Shown one piece after another: positions 37,361 through 49,130 of a stretch of DNA of 64,000 nt. The notes under the pieces were generated by a model that made no database searches, was not told where the DNA came from, and saw nothing but the letters and a program-made list of their open reading frames with translations. The DNA comes from Prostheceraeus crozeri. Lineage: Eukaryota > Platyhelminthes > Polycladida > Euryleptidae. How positions within the stretch are numbered: the first letter of the stretch is position 1; every line of letters starts with the position of its first letter. The position numbers and the translations under genes are program-made. The DNA is taken from assembly GCA_907163375.1 (NCBI GenBank), contig CAJQUW010012468.1, forward strand, positions 99,501-163,500, read 5' to 3'.

Positions 37361-38269
37361 ATAAATATTTCGGGCGAACCAAAGGTCTTGTGGTCTTTCA
37401 CATTTATTGAAAAATAAGCAACTTAACATTAACATTAATAACATTTATAGAAAAACAAACAAAGATAACTCACATGAGCAGCAGCCAGGAAAATTGTCAT
37501 TTTATTCTCTTAAATATGATAGCGACAAGACTTATGGTTCACCCAAAGTACAGAGATGAAGGTCAATTTCTATGGCTACCATCATGCTAGCCGCCATTTC
37601 TATGAGATTCGTAAAGGCTTCATGGCTACATCTAGTTTAGTAATCTCTCTTTCAACAAGAACAATTGCCCCAGAGTGAGGCCTGCTATGAACTAGATTTA
37701 GCCATGGTATAACCTTTACTGAAACTATGTCTGTTCGACATTGATTAACAAAGATATTTTTGATTTATAGAAATCCGAGTAGACAGATCCCTGGGAATGA
37801 TAGAAATCTGAATAAACAGTCCCTCTGCGTTTACGTTCCACATCATCATCACATAGGTAGGAAAACTGCATTGTGGATTTAAACAGGCATGGTGTAAGTT
37901 GATTCAAAACCAATGTCGTAAACAAATATTTTGTTTTACTTCAGAGGCTTTCGTATCCACGTAATCCCGTAGAAATGGCGAAGCGCCGATAACTAGGGAA
38001 AATTTAGGAAAATTAGGAAGCTTAGGAAAATTTGCTGTCATCAGGGCGGTTAGTTTATTATAACGACGTGGGCCTTCTGAAAATGACATTTCTCTTTGTG
38101 ATGAATGGGACAGTACGAGCGTACTATGCCTAGAGCCACAATTATTGGTAAAGACAGTGGCAGATTTAAGACTAAACTAGTGTGAAAGTAAGATATCTAC
38201 GATGAGCAGAGAAACATAAAACGACAGTTCATATCTTCCAATGCATAGATATCCTTCTATTGTCCGATA
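37361..38269. other. AT-rich intergenic sequence
   Basis: No gene recognised. Two CATAGAAAT words in inverted form (37566 and 37596) bracket a 20-base segment. Open frames of 61-66 residues are without domains. Confidence 0.4.
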
Positions 38270-38680
38270 TCTTCGCTGAAGACAAATTACATGTACAGTA
38301 GTTGTTTGCAGTAGTTTGACATGCGGAGATGGAGAGTACAGTCTTGACTTTTGGTGGGGAATGTTTTCAGATCAGGAACTCATGCGTTCAAGCACTTTTA
38401 CCTATGAAGCTAAACACATTCAGATTTAGCAATCTTCTTCCTATCGGAAAATACAACAGTTTGGCCAATTTTGGTCACATTGACGTGAATACTTCTCGTT
38501 TCAATGCATCAGCGATCAGAGGCATGACAGCAACACATTAATATGAGAGGAAATCATCCATGTCAAAACCTGTGGCTCTAGACTTGGTACTTTTCAATTC
38601 ATCAGAGAAAACTTTGAAAACTTGAATTTCTTACAGAAAGCTTCAATCTGCGTCCAGTCAATTTACATCAGAGTTGTCCA
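38270..38680. repeat. fold-back dispersed repeat, copy B
   Basis: Diverged relative of 1-375. The left part (38275-38380) and right part (38545-38668) are imperfect inverted repeats, and the middle matches the middle of copy A (for example gaagctaaacacattcag against agctaaacgcattttg). It is more diverged than copy A, suggesting greater age or a different subfamily. The 70-residue open frame inside it is not conserved in copy A. Confidence 0.55.
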
Positions 38681-39194
38681 ATACGTATGAATAGAAGCCC
38701 GAACTCGACCCGACCGTAAAATTTCGTGATACTGAAAAACCCGAACACAACCCGAAAAGATAAATGTACAGTTAGTGATAACCAGAGCAATCTAAACACC
38801 AAAAAGACTTCTGTAGAATCTGGGAATGCCAATGCTGACTAAATTACGTATTGGTGCAACTTTGTAAAGGAATGCATAAAAGAGAGAACTATCATGGCCA
38901 CGTCTGTTCTCTACGGTGAGATACAAGTCAATGCTTGCTAATATTGACTAAGTCAAATAATATCATCATTTCAAAATTTCTAAATGCGAAAAACACTGCC
39001 TTTCCTCAGTGGCGCCATGTTTTTAACCCTATTCCTCACACGCGTGTGTGCTGTAACTTGCTATACTTTCCACTTAATCACCCATCATTTACAGTTGAGC
39101 TGAAAGTGTTCACTGTCGATGGTTCAACCTTGTCTTGCATGGAAGATGGTCGGATAAATTCAGCTCTTTTAGATGAAAATGAAGTTTGAACACA
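38681..39194. other. spacer with a short cccgaac-rich segment
   Basis: No gene recognised. The stretch 38695-38755 contains the repeated word cccgaac/cccgacc, often seen in degenerate transposon ends, but no partner end was located. Confidence 0.35.
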
Positions 39195-39512
39195 ACTATT
39201 CCCCACTCGCAGCTTAGACGAGTCAGGCTTTTCTGCAACCTTTTCGGGGCTCGACCTCAGGACCAGAAAATCGCTATGCCAAGCACTTAACCATTGTGCC
39301 ATGGAGACCGGATGCCCTTCCTGCCGACTTCCAATGACACTCTCGGGGCTCGACCTCAGGACCAGAAGATCTCTAGGCCAAGCACTTAACCACTGCGCCA
39401 CGGAGACCGGATGCCCCACCTGCCGACTTCCAGTGACAGTGTCGGGGCTCGACCTCAGGACCAGAAGATCTCTAGGCCAAGCACTTAACCATTGTGCCAT
39501 GGAGACCGCAGA
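39195..39512 (-). repeat. second tRNA-like tandem repeat, 99-bp unit, 3 copies
   Basis: On the minus strand each unit contains tggcgcagtggttaag, a good Pol III A-box match, and further on gaggtcgagcccc, a B-box-like T-arm sequence. The spacing suits a tRNA gene, and GCGC/GTGC can form a D stem. The units are separated by about 30 bases including ggaagtcggcagg. The unit is 99 bp, a multiple of three, so a 140-residue open frame with three 33-residue repeats (AQWLSAW, LVLRSSP) crosses it; I regard this as a by-product of the period. Its sequence differs clearly from the 79-bp satellite, so this is an independent tRNA-derived repeat. The leftmost unit is the most diverged. Confidence 0.75.
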
Positions 39513-40677
39513 CTCAATTAATCGTTAATAAACGACATTAGAACAATGGTGGAAATTAGACAAAACGATACTAAACAATCTCTATCATGAGTGGGTGGAG
39601 AAGGTGGTTGTCCAGTTCTGGCATCAGATTTCCAGCTCGAATCCAACTCCTTCGACAAACCTGACTTTTCTGACATATAGGAACGTGGGAGAGTGCAGAG
39701 AATCAAGAAAAAGTACCGTAACTCTCCGCATGTGCAGCGGTGATAAACATGAAAAGCAAAATAAAAAGAAATGACAGAAATAAAGGTTTGAATATAACAG
39801 AAACCCTTTCTCATGAGAGTGAACTCATTACGAGCAGATCGTCACCGAGGCTGTACTTCCAACCGCGATCACTTTTTCCCCTCACTGCACGGGAGGTGAC
39901 ACGGTGGTGTACTTTTCTCACTCTTGTCGTCATTTCAACGACACTGTGAAGGAGATGTGGACAAGACAAATGTGGAGTTCAAATGTACCGCTTGTATTCA
40001 CTCCGTATCAAACATGATGGCGAACTGACGATCATTACATTCGTTCAGGTGGGATCTCTGCTTACCAGGATGTCTCCTGATATTGTCTTATGAAATGAAG
40101 TCTTTCAAAGTCGTATAGTACTGAGATATGCAGTGTTTCATGAATTAATATACATCCCATGTATTCATAGACTTCTTCTTTTCAACATAGATTTCTGTGC
40201 TTTCTACAATTAGCATTAAGGAGAAAACATAGAAATGTGCTAAAAGTCAATCGAATCACAGCATTTCTATTCTCAATTGAATTTTATTAATAATGCGTCA
40301 ATGTTACTCTATTAATTCTCTATTTCTTCACAAGTTTTATTATTAGGACTGAAACATGACAACTACACGCAAGCGGTGAAGATTTGATGAAAGGAAGTTA
40401 ATCATATGAAGACATATTGGAAACACTCTATTCCACCACTTTCAGGTGCAGACACATAGAAATCCAGTAGCAGCACATTTAAACCGACTCAATGAACGAC
40501 GTTAGAGCCATGCAATGCATTCTATTTAGGAAGGGACCTACTGTCACTTTCTTCCTAAATTCGCGCACAAAAGGGTTTAGTACTTAGAATGGATTTGTAG
40601 ATCTTGAAGCGCTGAATACAAAAATCAAATTCTTAAGTGTCACAGCCAGTCGCTTTCGGTTACAGGTAAGGTTGAAG
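39513..40677. other. AT-rich intergenic sequence
   Basis: No gene recognised. A 98-residue minus-strand frame (39518-39814) and a 69-residue + strand frame (39740-39949) overlap and show no domain. CATAGAAAT words lie at 40228 and 40455. Confidence 0.45.
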
Positions 40678-41147
40678 GATTCCCATTGGAATCCAATGGT
40701 AAAATTCAAGAAATATCTATGGATTGTGAAACACTTGGCAATTTTCGTACATTTTCTTTTGCAGAAAAGAAGCCATTTATCAGAATGCCATGAAATTTGA
40801 AACATGATTGACTTCAGAACATCAACTTCGATACAAAAGTTGAAGTGAGTCACATGATTCAGTGTTTGATTTTTGAGAGCCTCTACAAAATGAGGAAATT
40901 TCATGTTTGACTAAAATTGCCAAAATTAAGTCAAAATTAGAGGCCCTCAGACATCAAATATTGGATCATGTGACTCACTTCAACTTTTGTATCGAAGTTG
41001 ATGTTATGAAGTCAATCATGTTTCAAATTTCATGGCATTCTGATGAATAGTTTCTTTTTTACGAAAGAAAATGTACGAAAATTGCCAAGTGTTTCACAAT
41101 CCATAGATATTTCTTGAATTTTACCATTGGATTCCAATGGGAATTCA
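40678..41147. repeat. 470-bp near-perfect palindrome
   Basis: The left arm (40678-40888) is the near-exact reverse complement of the right arm (40940-41147) with about 50 bases between. Outer shared strings include gattcccattgg and ccaatgggaat. A transcript across it would fold into a hairpin of about 210 bp, a form that RNA-interference enzymes can process in animals. It may equally be a fold-back transposon. The strings gtgtcac (40637) and gtgacac (41154) suggest the palindrome extends further with a small insertion. The 106-residue open frame over the left arm is not convincing coding sequence. Confidence 0.8.
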
Positions 41148-41164
41148 AGTCAAGTGACACAAAC

Positions 41165-41393
41165 CTCTAGAATGGAAATTAAGCTTCATGCAATGCACAG
41201 TAACGGCACATAAATCGCACGCATTTTCACTTAGATGCACCTGCCAACGTCTGTATTGGGTTAGAATCAGTCACATGAGTAAATTGAAGCGTTTAATTGG
41301 TGGTTCATGTCCCAACTTAGTTCCCCCGGCGGTGCCGCGACCTTGAGTCAGTTTCCATTCTAGCCAACTTCAGATAAACAGTTTATTTCTATG
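41165..41393. mobile_element. CATAGAAAT-type MITE, copy missing its left terminus
   Basis: Matches 49765-50005 almost base for base, from ctctagaatgg through cccaacttagttcccccgg to the right end atttctatg. The left CATAGAAAT end is not next to it, probably because the palindrome to its left lies in or over that part. Inner inverted motifs ctagaatggaa and ttccattctag are both present. Confidence 0.75.
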
Positions 41394-43260
41394 TGTAAAG
41401 CAGATTATTGCCCGCGCGGGAGATGATATTTACTCCAATGCACTGGAAGGAGCGCAATCTATGCCAATTATGAGTGCTCTTGTACTGCTTTAGTATAGAC
41501 TAGATCTGTAAATAGATATTTTCACGATTGATGAAGCTAAATTTCTATTCAAATATTCTTGATCATCATAGACATTTCAATCACAAATCACAATCTGTCC
41601 TTGATCATCATATACATGTCAATCACAATCTGTCCTTGATCATCATAGACATGTCAATCACAATCTGTCCTTGATCATCATAGACATGTCAATCACAATC
41701 TGTCCTTCATCATCATAGACATGTCAATCACAATCTCTCCTTGATCATCATAGACATGTCAATCACAATCTGTCCTTGATCATCATAGACATGTCAATCA
41801 CAATCTGTCCTTGATCACCATAGACACGTCAATCACAATCTGTCCTTGATCATCATAGACATGTCAATCACAATCTGTGCTTCATCATCATAGACATGTC
41901 AATCACAATCTGTCCTTGATCATCATAGACATGTCAATCACAATCTGTCCTTCATCATCATAGACATGTCAATCACAATCTGTCCTTCATCATCATAGAC
42001 ATGTCAATCACAATCTGTCCTTGATCATCATAGACATGTCAATCACAATCTGTCCTTCATCATCATAGACATGTCAATCACAATCTGTCCTTCATCATCA
42101 TAGACATGTCAATCACAATCTGTCCTTGATCATCATAGACATGTCAATCACAATCTGTCCTTGATCATCATAGACATGTCAATCACAATCTGTCCTTGAT
42201 CATCATAGACATGTCAATCACAATCTGTCCTTGATCATCATAGACATGTCAATCACAATCTGTCCTTGATCATCATAGACATGTCAATCACAATCTGTCC
42301 TTCATCATCATAGACATGTCAATCACAATCTGTCCTTGATCATCATAGACATGTCAATCACAATCTGTCCTTGATCATCATAGACATGTCAATCACAATC
42401 TGTCCTTCATCATCATAGACATGTCAATCACAATCTCTCCTTGATCATCATAGACATGTCAATCACAATCTGTCCTTCATCATCATAGACATGTCAATCA
42501 CAATATGTCCCTGATCATCATAGACATGTCAGTCACAATCTGTCCTTGATCATCATAGACATGTCAATCACAATCTGTCCTTGATCATCATAGACATGTC
42601 AATCACAATCTGTCCTTGATCATCATAGACATGTCAATCACAATCTGTCCTTCATCATCATAGACATGTCAATCACAATCTGTCCTTGATCATCATAGAC
42701 ATGTCAATCACAATCTGTCCTTCATCATCATAGACATGTCAATCACAATCTGTCCTTGATCATCATAGACATGTCAATCACAATCTGTCCTTGATCATCA
42801 TAGACATGTCAATCACAATCTGTCCTTCATCATCATAGACATGTCAATCACAATCTCTCCTTGATCATCATAGACATGTCAATCACAATCTGTCCTTCAT
42901 CATCATAGACATGTCAATCACAATCTGTCCTTGATCATCATAGACATGTCAATCACAATCTGTCCTTCATCATCATAGACATGTCAATCACAATCTCTCC
43001 TTGATCATCATAGACATGTCAATCACAATCTGTCCTTCATCATCATAGACATGTCAATCACAATCTGTCCTTGATCATCATAGACATGTCAATCACAATC
43101 TGTCCTTGATCATCATAGACATGTCAATCACAATCTGTCCTTGATCATCATAGCACGTCGCCAAATAAAGTTCTCTACGCAACTCGTGCATGAGATTGCT
43201 TCATCATAGCATTCGAACTTGTTAGATTTAAATGGCCTCACACGGCTACGGGTTCTGTCA
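41394..43260 (-). repeat. dispersed repeat carrying a 35-bp minisatellite, long copy (about 45 units)
   Basis: Inverted relative to 23646-24205. Arms at 41394-41560 and 43150-43260 match the short copy, and between them the 35-bp unit (containing catagacatgtcaatcaca) repeats about 45 times. Units fall into a few variants, such as ccttgatcat, ccttcatcat and tctccttgat, that recur in mixed order, which suggests block duplication as well as single-unit slippage. No coding sense. Confidence 0.88.
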
Positions 43261-44673
43261 TTTAGTTGCATGATCACAACAAAGATATCTACACATCGGG
43301 TAGGTTGACAATGCCCCACAGCACTGTATGGTGCGACATGGCAGTCCCTGGCAGCATTGTTGACGACATTCACTAAGACAGTGGATTTGTCACTTTGTAT
43401 ACAAGCGGCTGTGTTATGACATTCATCACAGCTGTACCTGCTTCTGCAAGCAGAGATATCTATGGAAAGATAGATGCCAGCAATCCGATCTCCGGCAGCA
43501 GAACAAAAACCTCATTCTTCCCTCATTAAACAATACGACCGCGATCTTTCTCTCACCTCTCTCACAGTACTTTTCTTTCTTCCAAGATTGCTTTTCCTGC
43601 CAGTCTCTGAAGAGACACTTGAAGAGCGCCCAGACGTCCATAACGCGTGTCTGAGTGTTGTAACGAACTCGTCACGCCTCTGTCCTGTCGTTCAGTACAA
43701 AGCATTGTTTGAGAAGAAACCGCAAACGCGGAGAAGAAACGTGTGGAATATTGACAGAGGCGGGAAGATGTTGACATTGGCTCAGTCTGATATGCGGAAA
43801 TCTGTGCGCTCTGAGAGCACTTTTAGGCGACAATGTCTTCCTCCTTCACATCGATGTCTAAATTCTTGAAATTCCAGAGAGTAGGTTTTCACTGATGTCA
43901 TCAGATCTCTGTCATTCGAGGCTTCAAGAGGGAATGACCAAGATATCCATGTGTAATTTTCTCCGTTGTGGTTGGAATGCGATACAGGAGAATGGAACCA
44001 GATTTAATTGTGCGCAGTATCATGTCTCCGTGTAAGATGACTAGTGTTGAGACTGGGATGGATATCCCTGTTCTACGGTCATCTGATGAGCAGGAACGTC
44101 AATCAGATCATGGTAACACACATGGAAATCTGATAGTTTATGAAATTAGAGGGATCGAGTGGACACAGGCTTGTAAATGGGCCTGAATTTTCAGGGTCGG
44201 TCGGTGCAGGCCCGCTGCATCGAGAAGACCACCGTGATAAAATTTCATGAATATCTGACTTTTAATCTATGAATTTGCAACTTTGAACTAGATTTCTATC
44301 ATAAGCTGTACAAAAATTATGTTAGCATGAATTTATTTAGTGAATTCTTATTTTTTTGTATTTTTATGCGAGAATTGTAATCGAATTCCATAATTCATGT
44401 TCGCGGGATTGTATAATTTTATCTTCCGTAAAATAAAAATACAATAATAATGTTGCAACCAAAAATGCATATAGCAAAAGAAACAATCGGTCTTTACTAC
44501 ATGCTTGAATGAAAGCTTGAACTGCCCATTTCGCAAAGCACGATCTCAATTTCACTGACCGTGCACGCTTGAAGTGATGCAAGTGTCCTGATTCGTCAGA
44601 ATTCTGACTTGAAGTTATACTAATCGATGAAAAAAATGCTTTTCTAACCACTCGCGACTAGTTCTGTCTATAA
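43261..44673. other. intergenic sequence, no recognised gene
   Basis: The longest open frame (43474-43869, +, 131 residues) has no domain I recognise and overlaps frames on the other strand, so it is not called. Confidence 0.4.
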
Positions 44674-45250
44674 CCATCAGCATAAGCGTACGGGCAAAAT
44701 TTTCTAGGGGGGGGGGGGGGGGGGGGGCTGAGTCCTTGTGCCCAAAAACTACGTAGGTTGACGCCCGAAAAATTTGCATAATCACGAAGATCAAATGTCT
44801 ACACTTGCCCCACAACTCCGCGAAAGTAAAAACGCGAGTGCGTCAGTTCCAAATTGTTTCAATCAGCTGCTGTACCGATTCTGCTGAATCTGCCGACTCT
44901 GTCATCGCTACGTACCTGACCGAATAAGCGAATGGCCAGTGTCTGTAGCGTTATTAGTAACCGACATGTGTGGCATTTATCGCCCGAACTTTGGATTCTT
45001 TTGGAATTCATTGGCACTCCCTCTGTCCCTCAATTATGACCGGTGGACTGCCCGGATTTCGGGCACATCGTCTCGCCTAATCAGAATAAAATCGTATTTT
45101 TGTTTGCACTGACCATAAAACGCGATTTTTTAAGTTTATTCGCCGCTGCCAAAAATTTGGCAGCTGCCCGAATGTTTTTGCCCGAGTCCTTGTGTGTGGG
45201 GGGGGGCTGCAGCCCCACGGCCCCCCGGCCCGTACGCCTATGGCTGATTG
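44674..45250. mobile_element. TIR element with G-run termini
   Basis: The ends are inverted repeats: left atcagcataagcgtacgggc, right the reverse complement of atcagccataggcgtacggg. Just inside each lies a G-rich run (22 or more G at 44706-44727; a 9-G run at 45198-45206) followed or preceded by gtccttgtg. This arrangement of a CATAGGCGTACGGGC-like terminus followed by poly-G is familiar from non-autonomous DNA transposons of marine and other invertebrates. I cannot name the superfamily or confirm a target duplication. Open frames of 66-105 residues inside it are not conserved transposase. Confidence 0.6.
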
Positions 45251-46826
45251 GAAGTGATGAATTTTCAGGCCCAAGCACGGCCCGTGGCCTACACTGCCCC
45301 CTACAAGTGTGAACGGACATTGGAAAGAATAGTGCGTCATGGACATGAGTTATCATGACAACAGCAACTAACCAATGATGCCGTCCAGTAGTTGACATTG
45401 ATTGGACCGTTGCCTTGTCAGATTTTTGTAAAGATTCACCGTTATTATCAGTTTGTCTTTGATTGTAAAATCACTTCGACAAAACTACTTACAGTACTCT
45501 CTCTTTCGGCAAGAATTTACACGTTTGAGTAATGCATATTCCTTACATACCAAATATTTGAAAAAATAGCTGCATCCATGAAATCATGGATAGCTATATT
45601 TTCACTGTTTGCATTTGATTCCAATACAAGTTATCTGATGAGTTATCTCCAATTCCATTACAATGTCCTGAGAATGAAGCAGAAGACGATCTGATGAAAA
45701 TACGGTTAATTCAAGGAAAGTCTTACTTGCTTTCCAACATTTCAATCGCTAATTCGCTTGTTAGAACATCAGCTTTTTACAATATCTTGAAAGTGTTCAG
45801 TAAATGATGATTGAAGTAATGTTTTCCTTCATTGTATCAATTGAGTAGATCAAATATAACACGGTATATTAAATGAATCTCAAATCAACATGTTATTAAC
45901 TCACCTGACCTGAGCAGTACGGCAAAACCTGAAAATATAAAAACAAATTTGAGAAGACAGCAAAGTAGACTGAAACAGTTTATTGTTCGTATTTCTGGAA
46001 ACCTCCACCTGTCACGTCTTACTGGAGATATCGACGGACGGCGTTTTCTTGAGAATGACAAGATTTATGACTCTGGCAAGCCTGTATCGAAAGGTCACGT
46101 GATCATGTTCATTAGAGAAGAAATACAATGATATCGGAAGTGCAGTGTAACTTTAGGAATCCTCTTACAAGTCAATATGATGCACAGTTCCATAATTGGC
46201 TCTACCTGTTTTGCGCCTGCATGTTATACATTTTCTTGTATGTAATTTCTGATTCTTGTTATTTGAATGTTCATGCATGCCTTTATTTCCAAGATAATCT
46301 CTGCAAACATGCGGGTCTCTTATTTCCGATTTCATCGTATCTCTTCATTCCCGACAGAATCTTGTGACCGCTGTTAAAAATTAATGAACCTCAATTAATA
46401 TACAATAGCAATCAATTAATTGTTATCTGTTAGTAGACTATACATTGCTTATCTAATTTCGCCTCCGTAGTCTGCCATTTCTCACAATTCAGGTTGGCAA
46501 GCAGCAACAACGTTCAGATTCATGAGAAGTCACAAATTCATGTTTGTTTCAACCAGAGTAGACCACGCAGCTCTAAAATGCAGGCGAAAGTTCTCCACTC
46601 AATCGTCATTGATGAAAACGAAGGCCCGTATAAACTATATGCCAAAGGCATCTCATACAGGCGTCTGTGGAAAAGAATTCTTAGGAAATTATCCGCTAGT
46701 CTCATTGGTCTGACTAATCGCAGAATTATAACATAAAAAATGGCAAGCCAAGTTGTGATGTTAGCGATGTAGCCTACTTTCATTCGCAGGAAATTTCTAG
46801 GACCATGCGTTGCTGTGCAGCGTGTA
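45251..46826. other. AT-rich intergenic sequence
   Basis: No gene recognised. Open frames at 45949-46131, 46128-46367 and 46494-46736 lack known domains. Confidence 0.45.
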
Positions 46827-46830
46827 ATAA

Positions 46831-47286
46831 CACTAGAAGGACCGACCGGTCATTTTTGACCGCTGCCAAACTACGAAATGTTATAGCTTCTATGAAATTC
46901 GATATTCCGACTTAGTTTGTCTTGACTTTTCCTGAATATGTACTGGCTTAAACAAGTCGATTGAATGTTCAAAAGAAACTTTTCATGCGAACTACCTAAT
47001 TTCTGTGGTAGTCGACTTTGATGGAATCTTTCTAATCATCAAACTATCATTATTTTTTCAAATTCTTGTAATCACATCATTATCTGCGTGTCATATTATG
47101 CAACACAGGTTTGGATGTGACATCGGACATAATGGGCAATGACTAAGATAATAACTGATGTAATAATATAAGTGAATATTTATAATTGAATGGATGAAAA
47201 TAGTTTAATTAATTACTTAAGATATGTCGGTCAATGGTGATCGCTTTGGTCCTTCTAGGTAGTGAAATTTCTTGGTCCTTCTAGTG
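46831..47286. mobile_element. piggyBac-like MITE
   Basis: The 456-bp segment begins CACTAGAAGGACC and ends GGTCCTTCTAGTG, a perfect 13-bp inverted terminus. It is followed by ttaa on the right and preceded by ataa on the left. piggyBac-family elements insert at TTAA and start CAC or CCC followed by TAGAA, so the family call fits apart from one changed base in the left target copy. The right terminus is preceded by a second ggtccttctag about 27 bases inward. No transposase is present. Confidence 0.7.
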
Positions 47287-47290
47287 TTAA

Positions 47291-48119
47291 ACAAATATTC
47301 GATCAAGTTAATTAATAGATAACGCTATCAAGCTACAGAAACTATTCAAGGTTTGGATTCCAATTTCAATTAATCAACTTCTTTATCCAATTAAATTGCA
47401 ATGAATTATTGACAATCCCTGCGATCGATATCGCTTTTACATGAAGTTTGTTCGGTTATTCTCATGAATATGACTGTGTTCCGGCCGACAAATCCTCGAG
47501 TCAGTATTGATCTTAAAAAGGTAAAGTTTTCAGGAAAATAGAACAGTAACCATCACACCTGAAAGCATGTAGTAGAAATGGTCACAATGAGAGAAAAAAG
47601 GTAAATATGAACGCCTTCGTTGAAGTCAATTATAATGACAACATCATCGAATCCCAACGTGGTTTTGATTTAACCTCATGACGCTGGTTTTGTCAGTTGT
47701 CTTTCTTTCAGATCAAAAACAATTTATGATGTCTATTTTTATTGATATTGTCGTAGGCGTCTGATAACTGTCTACATCGGTTGACTCCTTATGAAGCTTG
47801 TATCGAAAATAAATAGCTTACAAAGGTATTGAAGGTTAAGGTCAAACAGCGGCGAGTTGTAAAACTGGGAAATGAAACCCACAGTACAATTAGTAATTGA
47901 TTTTCTTTCAAGACACAATGACAACAACCTGCCAATTCTCGACTTGAAAGTGTGGATGGAATCATGAGATAATTATGACAGAAACACAATGCATGTATTA
48001 CGCGAGTTTTCTGCAAAAGAAGTGTCGTCGAAAATGATGATACACACCAAATCAGCAGTTTCATGGATCAGCTGCTCAACAACTTCTGCGAGTCATCCTT
48101 TATTGCAGCAAACTTTTAT
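47291..48119. other. AT-rich intergenic sequence
   Basis: No gene recognised. A 91-residue minus-strand frame (47789-48064) has no domain. Confidence 0.4.
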
Positions 48120-48985
48120 CATGGCGAATTACAGCAGAACATGTAACAGCAACGGAAAAATGATTGCAATGATCTGGCAATAATAAGACTTTTCGAGCAG
48201 AAGTCATAAAATCTGCTTTACATGCTTACAACAACATTCTTGATGAGAGAAAAAACGTGAGACCTATGTATCGACCATGGAAATATAATGAGCGGAGAAA
48301 AAATAGGCAAAGAAGAAAGAAAACATGTTATTAAAAGGGGAGTTATAACAGCGTTCTTTTCATAGCAGCAATACTGATTTCAGTTCTCAAAAAAGAATGT
48401 GAAAAACAAATTAAAGAAAGCGGCTTGAGAATAAAAGTAATAAATTGTGAAACAACAGGAATAACTTAAGAGATAAAGTGTGACAAATGTAAAGCAATAT
48501 ATGTTGGTGAAACGTCAAGAAACGCAAGAACAAGAGGCAATGAACACATCAAACAATTAAAGGAAAAATAGGAATCATCTGTACCATGGAGACACTGTGA
48601 AAACCAGCATGAAGGAATTGAACAAGACTTCAACAGGAACGCTACAGGAGTATATCACAATAACGCAATGGAAAGGCAAATAGTAGAGGCCGAAATTATC
48701 AGAAATAAATATGAGCAAAACATAAAACTGATCAATAACAAAACAGAATGGAACCACTCAAATTTACCAGCATCAACTCTACAACATTAGGAGGATGTGC
48801 ATGAAAATGTTTTGTGGACGGTGTACACAGAAATGTGCTATGTTGACTTCACTATCTTCCCCCATTCACCCATGAGATTTCGATAGACATTTCCAGATTT
48901 GATTTTGAAATCATAGTCCTTGTTAGATGAGATTACAGAAAATTAAAATCTGATTGAGAAGGGCGGTTCGCCGAAATATATATTG
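48120..48985 (+). pseudogene. decayed Penelope-like element: linker and GIY-YIG endonuclease region
   Basis: Conceptual translation in pieces gives AEVIKSALHAYNNILDE (the connector after the RT), SGLRIKVI, then CDKCKAIYVGETSRNARTR (GIY-YIG core, here IYVG, with the catalytic-region Arg), followed by W-RHC, AMERQIVEAEII and LINNKTEWN. That is the conserved C-terminal order of Neptune-type Penelope-like endonucleases. Several breaks interrupt the frame, so it is a dead copy, and the RT itself is not present. It belongs to a different clade from the copy at 35.7 kb. The ends are undefined; a terminal ribozyme-like motif lies at 48950-48977. Confidence 0.75.
48950..48977 (+). ncRNA. hammerhead-ribozyme-like motif downstream of the Neptune-type fragment
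   Basis: CTGATTGAGAAGGGC, a short loop, then GCCGAAAT on the coding strand of the Penelope-like fragment. This resembles the hammerhead core (CUGAUGA, stem II, GAAA) known from the tails of these elements: GGGC/GCC forms a stem II of about 3 bp around GGTTC. The CUGAUGA box has an extra T and the cleavage-site GUH is not clear. Confidence 0.4.
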
Positions 48986-49130
48986 AGAAGTAAAAACAAA
49001 TTGTCTGTGCGTCGAAAGATTAATCAATTTTATTTTAATGATTTTTTAATGTCCGCGTTATTTCAATGTGTATTTCACTCTCAGGGGGTAGCCATCACCT
49101 CAGGGGGAGGCAATATCCCTTAGCCCCCCG
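48986..49130. other. spacer
   Basis: Nothing recognisable beyond mixed sequence. Confidence 0.4.

Noticed and set aside
39078-39500. 140-residue frame with three 33-residue repeats
   Set aside because: The period is 99 bp, so the frame is kept automatically; the DNA is better explained by tRNA-like units.
43474-43869. 131-residue + strand frame as a possible host gene
   Set aside because: No recognisable domain, competing frames on the other strand, and no visible splice or promoter context.
44164-45300. Inverted gggcctgaa segments outside the G-run element (44177 and 45265) as an outer pair of ends
   Set aside because: Similarity is limited to about ten bases and does not extend; chance is likely.
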